64,000 bases of DNA from Hassallia sp050875635. Lineage in GTDB: Bacteria; Cyanobacteriota; Cyanobacteriia; Cyanobacteriales; Nostocaceae. The stretch is from assembly GCF_050875635.1 (NCBI RefSeq), contig NZ_JBPAOH010000026.1:8264-72263 (forward strand), given 5' to 3'. Below the pieces are notes generated by a model. It ran no database searches and was not told where the DNA came from. It was given only the letters and a program-made list of their open reading frames with translations. Positions 52,657 through 61,454 of this stretch are shown one piece after another. Each line of letters opens with the position of its first letter. The first letter of the stretch is position 1. Position numbers and translations under genes: made by a program.

Positions 52657-53312
52657 AATTAGATACGGGCAAATTTAGAAACACAATACAGTTTGCACAA
52701 TTAATCCCACATTCTGCACCCCAAGAGCTGATTCGTAAAGAACATATAAAGAGAACAGAGCCTTGTTTTAGTCAGGCTATAGGCTAAATCAATAACATTT
52801 ATATTGTCGATGATCCGTCTACCCGCAATTGAGAACCGAAAGTGCAAACCTTACCCAAGTGATTTAAGCGATATTTTTTTATTTCATATCATGTCCGCAT
52901 AATTAGTTATGATTCCCACAGTTATTGAACCCCACCCCGATCAGCCCCTCCCCGCAAGCGGTCCGGGGAGATGAAGCGTAGCTTTGGCGGGGTGGGGTTC
53001 TTCTGGTTTAATAAGTAATCAACCGGACACGATATCAGTTAGAAGTTAATAATTTTTCCAATGCTTTTTTTGAGAAAAAGCATTGGATTTTATACTAATT
53101 TTATTACTTTATTACAGTAATTACCGCTTGCTATAGTATTGAGTGCGGAATGTAGGCTATAAGATATTTCATAAAAATTCAGTAAATATTTCGTAAATCT
53201 ACAGATATTTGTCAAGTATCCTAGGTCGTTTTTCTGTATTTTCCCTATTTTTGAAATATCCGGTTAAAACTATGGTCAAATCGCTTTTACTCTTAATGTG
53301 TTGGAGAGAGAC
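52657..53312. other. Intergenic region with one GC-rich hairpin
   Basis: About 650 bp without a gene. A dispersed-type GC hairpin lies at about 52,925-53,003: CCCCACCCCG at the left pairs with CGGGGTGGGG at the right, with an inner CCCCTCCCCG / CGGGGAG pair. A second small hairpin, CCAATGCTTTTT / AAAAAGCATTGG, lies at 53,058-53,084. The rest is AT-rich. Confidence 0.5.
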
Positions 53313-53585
53313 ATGAGTTGGTCAATGCCTTGGTCAAAGAATAAAAAAGAGAGTGATACTTCCCCCGAAGTCACAATAACTATACAGCACAGTCGTGTCA
53401 CGGAAAATCGCAATGGAGACATAACTACAGATACAGTTTTTAAAGAAATTAAATTCAAGGGTTCTGGTGACGATTGCACAGCAATTGCTTATGCATACAG
53501 CAACCAAGCAGAGCAAAAACTGCTTGCAGAAAAGCCAGAAGCACCAGTTCGGTACATCCGTCCAGTACGGGTGGTGAATGAGTAG
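53313..53585 (+). CDS. Hypothetical small protein (90 aa)
   Basis: A soluble 90-residue protein MSWSMPWSKNKKESDTSPEV with a predicted beta-rich centre (VTITIQHSRVTENRNGDITTD) and helix (AIAYAYSNQAEQKLL), ending in a basic PVRYIRPVRVV. The ATG at 53,313 is preceded by GGAGAGAG. No motif or family that I recognise. Real-gene support is the good ribosome-binding site and normal composition. Confidence 0.6.
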   Translation: MSWSMPWSKNKKESDTSPEVTITIQHSRVTENRNGDITTDTVFKEIKFKGSGDDCTAIAYAYSNQAEQKLLAEKPEAPVRYIRPVRVVNE

Positions 53586-53766
53586 AACAAAACTAATCTC
53601 ACCAACCTTGTCTAGAAAAATCCATATCGGATACTATTGAGTGTTCGATATGGCTTCTAGGCGATTAACCTGTTTGGTTATTGAGCGAAGAAACTAAGAG
53701 CAAATCTATTTACAAACGAATGGCGCAAATTTTACCTTGCGTCTTTGCGTGAGATTATCTTAATAT

Positions 53767-54153
53767 TCAGCGTCCTTGAGTCGCCAAAAAGGTTTTCAAG
53801 CTTAACAAACTCAAGCTTTGCCCCAAATTCAACGGCAAAATTGATACTCCTTCCAAGCGAGACTGTACCCAACCTTCACCCCAGTACCATTCATGAAAGC
53901 CGTCGATACCTTGACTGAGTAGCAAGCGCAAACAATTGGGTTTTGCCACATCTACTTGATGATGAATCTTAACTGGTCCAATTGAACTAGTAAACTGAAA
54001 TCCTGAATGTAATTCTTCAGGCATTCCGGGGGAAAAACGTTGCCCGATGAGCCATTTTTCTTGTTGCACGGGACGCAGCAGACTGTCACGAATTGTAGCT
54101 GCTGATGCTTCAACTTCTATACGTAGTTGACTTTGTTGAAAATTACCGAACAT
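53767..54153 (-). CDS. SRPBCC-like conserved cyanobacterial protein
   Basis: A 128-residue protein, MFGNFQQSQLRIEVEASAAT then IRDSLLRPVQQEKWL, with an alternating beta/helix pattern as in START/SRPBCC lipid-binding folds: SGFQFTSSIGPVKIHHQVDV, LRLLLSQGIDGFHEWYWGEGWVQSRLEG. Similar small proteins are found in most cyanobacteria with no defined role. Divergent from hslO. Fold assignment is moderate; function unknown. Confidence 0.65.
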   Translation of the reverse strand: MFGNFQQSQLRIEVEASAATIRDSLLRPVQQEKWLIGQRFSPGMPEELHSGFQFTSSIGPVKIHHQVDVAKPNCLRLLLSQGIDGFHEWYWGEGWVQSRLEGVSILPLNLGQSLSLLSLKTFLATQGR

Positions 54154-54413
54154 TTTGAGAGCGAACGCATTTTCTTTTAGTATGACAAATGTGGTTCATC
54201 AGATACGGGCTTGTTCAAAGGAAAATGAAAATTTCATTACACGACGGGCACGTTGAAATATTTCTTCAAAATTCCCTACTTTCTACAAGCGCGGAAAACC
54301 GCTTCTTTTCATACGGACATCTTTAACCATTGTTGCTTTGTTTGGTCACTTTTCTACGAGCTGATGAACTTAAAATAGAAAAAGTGAACTTGTTAAGAAA
54401 TGTAAGGTTATTC

Positions 54414-55319
54414 ATGGCGGATCAGTTAATTCGCGCCACAGCGGCTGATGGTGGAATTCGTGCAGTCGGTGTGATTACCACACGTCTGACAGAAGAAGCA
54501 AGGACTAGACACAAGCTTTCTTATGTAGCAACCGCAGCCTTGGGTCGAACTATGGCAGCTGGCTTGTTGATGGCTTCTAATATGAAGCGAGAAGGCTCTA
54601 GAGTCAATGTCCGAATTAAAGGCGATGGTCCTTTGGGTGGTATCTTGGTAGATGCTGGCTTAGATGGAACGGTACGCGGCTATGTAGAAAATCCGGCGAT
54701 CGAATTGCCTCCCAATGCCAAAGGAAAACTTGACGTAGGTGGTGCAGTCGGTAATGGCTACCTTTACGTCGTTCGGGATGTGGGTTACGGCTATCCTTAC
54801 TCTAGTACGGTAGAACTCGTTTCTGGGGAAATTGGGGACGATATAGCTCATTACCTGGTAAACTCAGAACAAACACCTTCTGCTGTAGTTTTAGGTGTGT
54901 TCGTGGGTGCTAATGGGGTGACTGCTGCTGGAGGCTTACTCGTACAAGTGTTGCCAAAAGCCGCTAGAGATGAAGAGCTAGTCGCAAAGTTGGAATCACG
55001 AGTGGCAAGTTTAGCTGGATTTACGCCTTTGTTGCAAGCAGGCAAAACATTGCCAGAAATTTTTCAAGACTTGCTGGGTGATATGAATTTGGTGATTTTC
55101 CCGGAAACTCAAATGCTACGCTTTCATTGTGGTTGCTCTTTTAACCGCGTACTCGGAGCGTTAAAAATTTTAGGAGAAGCTGAACTGCAAGACATGATTG
55201 CTAAAGATGATGGCGCTGAGGCAACTTGCGATTTTTGCGGGTCAGTATATCACGCAAGTAGCGACCAGCTAGCCCAATTGATTGACGATTTGCAGGCGGA
55301 ATCTTCTGTTTCAATATAA
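54414..55319 (+). CDS. hslO: Redox-regulated chaperone Hsp33
   Basis: Cytoplasmic holdase activated by oxidation of its zinc site. The 301-residue protein has the N-terminal domain (DQLIRATAADGGIRAVGV, AALGRTMAAGLLMASNMK, DGPLGGILVDAG) and the C-terminal zinc switch HCGCSFNRV (Cys239, Cys241) and CDFCGSVYH (Cys272, Cys275). All four cysteines are present, so redox control should work. The frame opens at 54,330, but the ATG at 54,414 matches the family N-terminus. Confidence 0.95.
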   Translation: MADQLIRATAADGGIRAVGVITTRLTEEARTRHKLSYVATAALGRTMAAGLLMASNMKREGSRVNVRIKGDGPLGGILVDAGLDGTVRGYVENPAIELPPNAKGKLDVGGAVGNGYLYVVRDVGYGYPYSSTVELVSGEIGDDIAHYLVNSEQTPSAVVLGVFVGANGVTAAGGLLVQVLPKAARDEELVAKLESRVASLAGFTPLLQAGKTLPEIFQDLLGDMNLVIFPETQMLRFHCGCSFNRVLGALKILGEAELQDMIAKDDGAEATCDFCGSVYHASSDQLAQLIDDLQAESSVSI

Positions 55320-55469
55320 GTATAAAAAGATACGTTTATTTCATTGCGTTAATGATATCTGTGGAGAGAGATAATTGAGACTAGCTTTTTCATGACGAGA
55401 AAGTTACTATGGCAACAAAGAAATTATCGAATCATTACAGATCGCTGTGAAATTATTTTGGTGTGAGAG

Positions 55470-57506
55470 ATGACAGAGCGGGATATTCCAGAGAGTTGGT
55501 CATCAGCCAGAGCAACAGAGCCAGATGAAATAACCAGATTATCACGATCGCTCCCAATCGGCGATCGCGTGTCTGGTGTCCCAGCTAATGGTTCTACCTC
55601 AAAGTCAGTGAAGCGCCGAAAAAAACGCAATTCTGATAAAGAACAAGGGACAGCCAGCACTTTTGATGGTCAAATGCCCAACTGGATGAAAAGCTGGGTG
55701 TTATGGGCAGTTTTATTAGCGTTGATTCCTGGCAGTATCGGCTTTATTTCGATGGCGATGCTGCTAAAGTTACCATCGGCGCCAAACTGTCCATCGATTT
55801 TTTGGCCCCTTGCTAGTGCATCGGTGCGGCTGCACTGCGCTCAATTGGCAGCTTCTAAGCAGACGGTGAATGACTTGTTACAAGCGATCGCCTTAGTCAA
55901 GCAACTGCCAGAAAATCACCCACTACGGGCAGAAATTAATCGCAACCTAGAAGAGTGGTCGCGTTCGATTTTACAGCTAGCCGATCAAAGTTTTCAATCA
56001 GGAAAGTTAGACGAAGCGATCGCAACAGCACACAAAATTCCTCAAAACCTCTCGGCTGAGAAATTAGTAGATGAGCAAATCACCAAATGGCAGTCAATTT
56101 GGTCTAAGGGAGAAAACATTTACCAAAAAGCGGAAGAAGAACTACGCCAAGCACATTGGCAATCCGCTTTTATGGTGGCATCTAAATTGCTGCGGGTAGA
56201 TAATAAATACTGGCAAACAGCTAAGTACGATCAATTAAATCGCTTGATTGTCTCAGCGCGAGAAGATGGCGAGAAGTTAGCAAAAGCCAACGGCTTGGCT
56301 GAAGACTCTGGAGTAGATAATTTACTAAAAGCCATCAAGATAGCTGAATCAATTGGGCAAGATAGTTACGTTTATCAAAAGGCACAGGCAACGATTCCAG
56401 TGTTTGGACGGAAAATCCTGGCATTAGCACAGAAAAAGCTAGATCGCCGGGATGCGGATGAAGCGCTGGAAATTGTCGGCAAAATTCCGGCAAGTACAGG
56501 GCTAAAGTTAGAAATCGAAGACTTTACAGCTATAGCTGATGCCCAAAGAAATGCATGGATCGGCAGTGTTTCTGGTTTAGAAACAGCGATCGCCCAAGCA
56601 CAACAAATTGACCCTTCAAGACCAGTTTACGACAAGGCACAAAAACTGATTGCCCGTTGGCAGCTGGAAATTGAAGATGTTGCCAATTTAGAAAAAGCCC
56701 GTACATTGGCAAGTCAGGGAACAGTTAGCGATTTGAATGCAGCGATCGCTCAAGCGCGTCTTATCCCGGCTAATAATCCTCGTGGTTCTGAAGCTAGACA
56801 AGAAATGGGACGCTGGCGTGCCGAAGCTGAGACAATCGAAGATAAACCTTATTTGGAACGCGCTGAACAGATAAGTTTTATAGAAGATGTTAACTCGTTG
56901 CAAGCAGCGATCGCCGAAGCAAGTCAAATTCGTAATGGTCGGGCATTATATCCAGAAGCACGCCGAAAAATTCGCACTTGGACGGCGAAAATTCAGCGAA
57001 TTCAAGACCAGCCATACTTAGATCAAGCGCGACAAATTGCTAGTACTGGCGATCTAGCCTCTGCGGTTAAAGCCGCCGAACAAATTGCCTCATCGGGACG
57101 CGCACTTTCTGGGGAAGCACAAGCATCTATAGACGATTGGCGAGGGCAAATTCGCGCTAGACAAAATTGGCGGAAAGCGCGAGAAGTGGCACTTGCTGGC
57201 ACTCCAGAAGCTTTGTCAGAGGCAATACAGCTAGCCGATCGAGTGCCAAGTCGTAGTTTGTTACGCAATGACGTGAATCCGGCTATTGACCAATGGAGTC
57301 AACAATTATTAGATATAGCACGCTCTCAAAGTGAGTCTGATGTCGTTAGAGCTATTGAAACCGCAAAACTGATTCCTCAAGGTTCTGCTGCTTACAGCGC
57401 AGCGCGAGAGCAAATTAGGAGTTGGCGCGACTTGCTCAAGCCTGAACCTGAGCCAGAACCACAGCAATTTCCTGAGGAATCAACAACGACACCTGAGCAG
57501 CAGTAA
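55470..57506 (+). CDS. Membrane-anchored helical-repeat protein, related to the pseudo-orthocaspase C-terminus
   Basis: A 678-residue protein: about 70 polar residues with a basic KRRKKR, one membrane helix (about 74-98), then some eight to ten helical repeats of about 60 residues with a recurring AI..A..I....Y..A...I..W pattern (for example LDEAIATAHKIPQNL, LETAIAQAQQIDPSRPVYDKAQKLIARW, LQAAIAEASQIRNGRALYPEARRKIRTW). It ends in a Glu/Pro/Gln-rich tail. The repeats match those at the C-terminus of the 13,094-14,998 protein, where they also follow a single membrane helix. No enzymatic domain. Probably a scaffold; function unknown. Confidence 0.75.
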   Translation: MTERDIPESWSSARATEPDEITRLSRSLPIGDRVSGVPANGSTSKSVKRRKKRNSDKEQGTASTFDGQMPNWMKSWVLWAVLLALIPGSIGFISMAMLLKLPSAPNCPSIFWPLASASVRLHCAQLAASKQTVNDLLQAIALVKQLPENHPLRAEINRNLEEWSRSILQLADQSFQSGKLDEAIATAHKIPQNLSAEKLVDEQITKWQSIWSKGENIYQKAEEELRQAHWQSAFMVASKLLRVDNKYWQTAKYDQLNRLIVSAREDGEKLAKANGLAEDSGVDNLLKAIKIAESIGQDSYVYQKAQATIPVFGRKILALAQKKLDRRDADEALEIVGKIPASTGLKLEIEDFTAIADAQRNAWIGSVSGLETAIAQAQQIDPSRPVYDKAQKLIARWQLEIEDVANLEKARTLASQGTVSDLNAAIAQARLIPANNPRGSEARQEMGRWRAEAETIEDKPYLERAEQISFIEDVNSLQAAIAEASQIRNGRALYPEARRKIRTWTAKIQRIQDQPYLDQARQIASTGDLASAVKAAEQIASSGRALSGEAQASIDDWRGQIRARQNWRKAREVALAGTPEALSEAIQLADRVPSRSLLRNDVNPAIDQWSQQLLDIARSQSESDVVRAIETAKLIPQGSAAYSAAREQIRSWRDLLKPEPEPEPQQFPEESTTTPEQQ

Positions 57507-57523
57507 TATCCAAGCGAAAGACT

Positions 57524-57558
57524 TAGATCCCCGACTTCTTAAAGAAGTCGGGGATCTA
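57524..57558 (+). terminator. Strong hairpin after the repeat protein gene
   Basis: TAGATCCCCGACTTCTT and AAGAAGTCGGGGATCTA pair almost perfectly around a short AA loop. It lies about 18 bp past the stop codon; the T-run is weak (TAGTTAT). It is also a common dispersed cyanobacterial palindrome type. Confidence 0.65.
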
Positions 57559-57703
57559 GTTATAGACGATGAAGAAATTTTGCGGCTCGATAAGATGGTA
57601 ACTTTGAGGAATAATAGTTCGGATATATTGCACAATATTGAGGTTCCACTCAGCGTAGGCACTCTCCGGCTGATGTCGTATTTCGTGTTTGTCGCAATCT
57701 ACT

Positions 57704-58939
57704 ATGGCGAAAATTAATAACAATTTCCTTAAGCTCAAAGCAGGCTATTTGTTTCCAGAAATTGCTCGACGAGTCAATGCTTTCGCGGAGGCAAACAGTG
57801 AGGCAAATATCATTCGGTTAGGTATTGGTGATGTCACCGAACCTTTACCTGAAGCTTGTCGCACAGCGATGATTAAAGCTGTCGAAGAAATGGGCGATCG
57901 CTCTACGTTCAAAGGCTACGGTCCAGAACAAGGTTATGCTTGGTTGCGTGAGAAAATTGCTTTACATGACTTTCAATCTCGCGGATGTGAGGTTGATGCA
58001 TCGGAAATTTTCATTTCTGATGGTTCTAAATGCGACACGGGCAATATTCTGGATATCTTTGGTAATGATAATGCGATCGCTGTCACCGATCCTGTTTATC
58101 CGGTGTATGTAGATACCAATGTCATGGCTGGACATACCGGAGCGGCTAATGATAAAGGTGAGTTTGAGGGTTTGGTATATTTGCCAATTACGGCAGAGAA
58201 TAACTTTACTGCCGAAATTCCCGATCGGAAAATCGATTTAATTTATCTGTGCTTTCCTAATAATCCCACCGGCGCAACTGCCAGCAAAGAACATTTGAAG
58301 GCGTGGGTAGATTATGCTAAGTCTCATAACTCGATTATTTTCTTTGATGCAGCTTACGAAGCGTTTATCACCGATTCCGAGATTCCGCACTCGATTTATG
58401 AAATTGAAGGGGCAAGAGATTGTGCGATCGAGTTTCGCTCTTTTTCCAAGAATGCCGGCTTTACCGGTACTCGTTGTGCCTTAACGGTTGTGCCGAAGAC
58501 ACTCAAAGCCAAAGCTGCTGATAATTCCGATGTGGAACTGTGGAAGCTGTGGAATCGCCGCCAATCTACCAAGTTTAATGGAGTGTCTTATATCGTCCAA
58601 CGCGGAGCCGAGGCAATTTACTCTGAGGAAGGTATATCACAAACTCAGGCACTTGTCAAGTTTTATATGGAAAATGCAAAAATAATTACGGAACAACTGA
58701 CAGCAGCGGGATTGCAGGTATATGGCGGCGTAAATGCGCCTTACGTCTGGGTGAAAACGCCTAATAATTTGTCGAGTTGGGATTTCTTCGATAAATTGTT
58801 GCAAACTGTAAATGTTGTGGGAACACCCGGTTCTGGTTTTGGTGCTGCGGGTGAAGGTTACTTTCGGATTTCCGCATTTAATAGCCGGGAGAATGTGGAA
58901 GAAGCGATGAAACGGATTACCGAGAAGTTTAAAATGTAG
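57704..58939 (+). CDS. dapL: LL-diaminopimelate aminotransferase
   Basis: PLP enzyme converting tetrahydrodipicolinate directly to LL-DAP with glutamate, the plant/cyanobacterial shortcut replacing DapD, DapC and DapE. The 411-residue protein has the PLP lysine Lys249 in FRSFSKNAGFTGTR, FPNNPTGA (184-191), FFDAAYEAF and the TFKGYGPEQGY active-site segment. The ATG at 57,704 (MAKINNNFLKLKAGYLF) is the conserved start. It uses the product made by Asd-DapA-DapB encoded in the same window. Its 3' end is duplicated at 60,608. Confidence 0.96.
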   Translation: MAKINNNFLKLKAGYLFPEIARRVNAFAEANSEANIIRLGIGDVTEPLPEACRTAMIKAVEEMGDRSTFKGYGPEQGYAWLREKIALHDFQSRGCEVDASEIFISDGSKCDTGNILDIFGNDNAIAVTDPVYPVYVDTNVMAGHTGAANDKGEFEGLVYLPITAENNFTAEIPDRKIDLIYLCFPNNPTGATASKEHLKAWVDYAKSHNSIIFFDAAYEAFITDSEIPHSIYEIEGARDCAIEFRSFSKNAGFTGTRCALTVVPKTLKAKAADNSDVELWKLWNRRQSTKFNGVSYIVQRGAEAIYSEEGISQTQALVKFYMENAKIITEQLTAAGLQVYGGVNAPYVWVKTPNNLSSWDFFDKLLQTVNVVGTPGSGFGAAGEGYFRISAFNSRENVEEAMKRITEKFKM

Positions 58940-58978
58940 ATTGGGGTGGGCGATCGCTCCGGATACCTAATTAGTTCT

Positions 58979-59013
58979 CCGCCGCCTCTACCGCGAGCGG
59001 TAGAGGCGGCGGA
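58979..59013 (+). terminator. GC-rich hairpin after dapL
   Basis: CCGCCGCCTCTACCGC pairs with GCGGTAGAGGCGGCGG around a GA-containing loop, followed by AAAATTTTAA. It lies 40 bp past the dapL stop. Stem of about 15 GC-rich pairs, so very stable. Confidence 0.75.
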
Positions 59014-59110
59014 AAATTTTAATATCTATCATATAATAAAAACCAAATTTTGATTTTTTTGGGAAATCAACACTCTTGACATTCGGATTAGGGTCTAGAT
59101 TCTTCTCCTT

Positions 59111-59884
59111 ATGCCGTTAGTTGTTTTTTCTAACAAAGACTCAATTTCCGGAGATGACAAATACCCGATGTCCGAAGCCTCCCCCCAGGCAGTCAATCGG
59201 CTGCTAGCAGGTTTACCAGATGCTGAGTACCAGCGCCTTGTTCCCCACCTAAAGCATGTCCAGCTTTCTTTAAAGCAAGTCCTTCACGAGGTTGGTGAAC
59301 CAATCGAATACGTCTATTTTCCCCTTCGGGCAATAGTTTCTTTGCTCTCCACTATGGATGATGGCTCGATGGTCGAAGTGGGCTTAGTGGGTAATGATGG
59401 GATAACGGGTATCCCCCCAGTTTTGGGAGACAACATCGCGACCACAACCGCGACCGTGCAGGTTCCTGACTCTGCCATGAGGATGAAGGCAAGCTTGCTG
59501 AAAACGGAGTTTGAGCAGGGTGGTTCACTGCAAAGCCTGCTGCTGCGGTACATACAAGCGCTGTACGCCCAAGTCTCTCAAGGGGCTGCCTGCAACCGCC
59601 TCCATCGTTTGGATGAGAGACTTGCCCGTTGGCTGCTGATCGTCTGTGACCGTATACAGTCAAACGAGTTGCCCCTGACTCAAGAATTTATGTCCCAGAT
59701 GCTGGGTGTACGACGTGCTGGGGTCACGGAGGCAGCTAACAGCCTTCAACAAGCAGGACTGATTCGCTACACCCGTGGCAAAATTACCATTTTGAATCGG
59801 CAGAAATTGGAAGCTGCTTCCTGTGAGTGTTATGAAATCATCAAAGGCGAGTACGCTAGGTTGCTAGGCAAGAAACACAGTTGA
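59111..59884 (+). CDS. Crp/Fnr-family transcriptional regulator
   Basis: A 257-residue protein with an N-terminal cNMP-binding-type jelly roll (LPDAEYQRLVPHLKHVQLSL through VGEPIEYVYFPLRAIVSLLSTMDDGSMVEVGLVGNDGITG) and a C-terminal helix-turn-helix (ELPLTQEFMSQMLGVRRAGVTEAANSLQQAGLIRYTRGKITILNR). The cAMP-binding signature residues are not obvious, so the ligand is unknown. The GNDGITG form is typical of a subfamily common in cyanobacteria and proteobacteria. It lies inside the 1.7-kb segment flanked by duplicated dapL ends. The start may be ATG 59,111 or the internal MSEASPQAV (59,168). Confidence 0.88.
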   Translation: MPLVVFSNKDSISGDDKYPMSEASPQAVNRLLAGLPDAEYQRLVPHLKHVQLSLKQVLHEVGEPIEYVYFPLRAIVSLLSTMDDGSMVEVGLVGNDGITGIPPVLGDNIATTTATVQVPDSAMRMKASLLKTEFEQGGSLQSLLLRYIQALYAQVSQGAACNRLHRLDERLARWLLIVCDRIQSNELPLTQEFMSQMLGVRRAGVTEAANSLQQAGLIRYTRGKITILNRQKLEAASCECYEIIKGEYARLLGKKHS

Positions 59885-59999
59885 AAGCTATTGTCAAGTA
59901 GAGAGGCGATCGCTTTTGGTGCTAGCTTATCAAAAAGTCGAATATGCCCTAAACAGATTGCAAAATTCTTGGCAGGGTTTTAAGGAGTAATTGCTGATT

Positions 60000-60566
60000 A
60001 TGCTATCAACTCAGGTATCTTCAAACCTTTCGCTAGAAGAGTTTCTGAAATTGTCAGAAACCAAACCTGCTAGTGAATATATCGACGGACGCATCTACCA
60101 AAAGCCAATGCCACAGGGAAAACATAGTACAATTCAAACCGAATTAGTCTCTGCTATCAATCAAGTTGGTAAAGTACAAAAAATAGCTTATGCTTTTACT
60201 GAATTACGCTGCACATTTGGCGATCGCTCTTTAGTTTTAGATATTGCTGTGTTTGAATGGCAAAGAATTCCTCTTGATGCCAAAGGGAGAGTAGCTAATA
60301 AATTTGAAATTTATCCAGATTGGATAATTGAAATTCTTTCTCCCGAACAATCTCCAAACAGAGTTATCCGTAAAATTACATTTTCTATACAAAATGGTAC
60401 AAAGCTAGGTTGGTTTCTTGACCCCGAAGATGAATCTGTAATGGTTTCTCAACCTAACCAACTACCAGAAATTAAAGAAGGACAAGATATTCTACCAGTT
60501 CTCAGTGTATTAAAAGACTGGCAATTATCTGTTGCAGATGTATTCGCGTGGTTAAGTTTTACATAA
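60000..60566 (+). CDS. Uma2-family putative restriction-like endonuclease
   Basis: A 188-residue Uma2 (DUF820) protein: N-terminal LSLEEFLKLSETKPASEYIDG, PQGKHSTIQTEL, then the PD-(D/E)xK-like part SLVLDIAVFEW and the downstream EIYPDWIIEILSPEQSPNRV. The family is strongly expanded in filamentous cyanobacteria and its role is unclear; a nuclease fold is established, activity is not. Start at ATG 60,000, with AAGGAG about 14-20 bases upstream. Located between the Crp-like gene and the dapL-like fragment. Confidence 0.9.
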   Translation: MLSTQVSSNLSLEEFLKLSETKPASEYIDGRIYQKPMPQGKHSTIQTELVSAINQVGKVQKIAYAFTELRCTFGDRSLVLDIAVFEWQRIPLDAKGRVANKFEIYPDWIIEILSPEQSPNRVIRKITFSIQNGTKLGWFLDPEDESVMVSQPNQLPEIKEGQDILPVLSVLKDWQLSVADVFAWLSFT

Positions 60567-60607
60567 AAAATTGTTAATAATAATTGCAATTGGCTGGCGA
60601 TTAGAAT

Positions 60608-60701
60608 CGGATTTCGGCATTTAATAGCCGGGAGAATGTGGAAGAGGCGATGAAACGGATTACCGAAAAGTTTAAGGTGTAGAAAGTTGGGGTGGGCGAT
60701 C
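60608..60701 (+). pseudogene. Duplicated 3' end of dapL
   Basis: This 94-bp stretch matches 58,865-58,955 (the last ~75 bases of dapL, its stop codon and about 18 bases beyond) with only a few differences. It would read RISAFNSRENVEEAMKRITE then KFKV and a stop. It has no start of its own. The copy lies about 1.7 kb downstream of the original, with the Crp-like and Uma2 genes in between, so it looks like a duplication boundary or an insertion footprint. Confidence 0.8.
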
Positions 60702-61220
60702 ACCGACTCGAACCTACAACTGCAAAAGAATGGTACGGTGTGCTTTTTTGCAGGTTATACATAACAGTACAAAATACTCATATAAGTAATTACCAGTAAT
60801 TTATCTAAAAATTTAGTATCAAATTACAAGTATGTCGTCGCACACAGAGCCGACGAGAGAGCTACTATAGCCGGTTGCATGGCAATGCAATAAGCTAAAC
60901 CACATTTATAGCGGTTCTCGGTTGGGTGGAGTACATTTTTAACCTCGCTTCCATTCCTCTCTCCTCATAGGAGATTGAGTCTTACTCCCCTTGCCTCTCT
61001 TCTCAATCACAAAGACGCTGCGCGAACGTAGGGAAATTGGACTCAACTGCAAAGCGCTATATTTAATTGGGCAATCACCTGACTTATATACTTATAAAGT
61101 TAATATTTGTTATACAATTGCTTGCCAAAGTGAATTGGCGCTAAATACGTGTAATTACTGTTATGTTTTTAGTTTAAAAACGTACATGACAAAGACAAGC
61201 AAAACGCATACCGCATAATC
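60702..61220. other. Intergenic region before the micro-ORF cassettes
   Basis: About 520 bp without a supported gene. CACCGACTCGAACCTACAAC just after the dapL fragment recalls a tRNA T-arm on the minus strand, but stems do not pair. A 10-codon frame (MTKTSKTHTA) at 61,187-61,219 has no ribosome-binding site. From about 61,217 (TCAGTGGTAGGTGTTCTGCG) the sequence resembles the 3' end of the cassette that follows, so a third, decayed unit may have existed. Confidence 0.4.
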
Positions 61221-61278
61221 AGTGGTAGGTGTTCTGCGAAAAAAAACAATTAAAACCCAATAAAAAGGAGAAAAAATC

Positions 61279-61299
61279 ATGAGACGATTCTGGTTCTAA
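61279..61299 (+). CDS. Micro-ORF 1: hexapeptide MRRFWF
   Basis: ATG AGA CGA TTC TGG TTC TAA. A perfect AAGGAG lies 8 bases before the ATG, ideal spacing, in the sequence AAAAAGGAGAAAAAATC. The TAA is at once followed by a second TAA. The peptide has two arginines and three aromatic residues in six positions. It could be a minimal ribosomal precursor peptide (compare the five-codon biarylitide precursors), or a leader peptide controlling transcription of the exporter gene. Translation is strongly suggested by the site but not proven. Confidence 0.5.
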   Translation: MRRFWF

Positions 61300-61404
61300 T
61301 AACAAATAACAGAATATAACTCAAATAATTCATCAGCAGCTATTTCTATGTCGCTGGTGTTCAGCGAAAAAACAATTAAAACCCAATAAAAAGGAGAAAA
61401 AATC

Positions 61405-61431
61405 ATGCTAAGATACCCGCGCGGTTTCTAA
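61405..61431 (+). CDS. Micro-ORF 2: octapeptide MLRYPRGF
   Basis: ATG CTA AGA TAC CCG CGC GGT TTC TAA with the same AAGGAG at 8-base spacing and the same following TAACAAATAACAG as micro-ORF 1. Only the codons differ: six versus eight, sharing Arg-aromatic and a terminal Phe. Conservation of the non-coding frame around a varying coding core is what one expects of a peptide cassette under diversifying use, and less of chance repeats. Confidence 0.5.
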   Translation: MLRYPRGF

Positions 61432-61454
61432 TAACAAATAACAGAATATAACTT

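Noticed and set aside
60690..60760. tRNA gene on the minus strand (GGTTCGAGTC-like T-loop)
   Set aside because: T-arm and acceptor stems do not pair and no D- or anticodon arm is found; at most a remnant.
60991..61218. 75-codon frame just before the micro-ORF cassettes
   Set aside because: No Shine-Dalgarno, low-complexity and repeat-derived sequence; its last ten codons alone (MTKTSKTHTA) also lack a ribosome-binding site.
61279..61431. Microcin C-type (mccA) precursors
   Set aside because: mccA peptides end in Asn, which is adenylylated by MccB; these end in Phe and no MccB-like gene is in the window.
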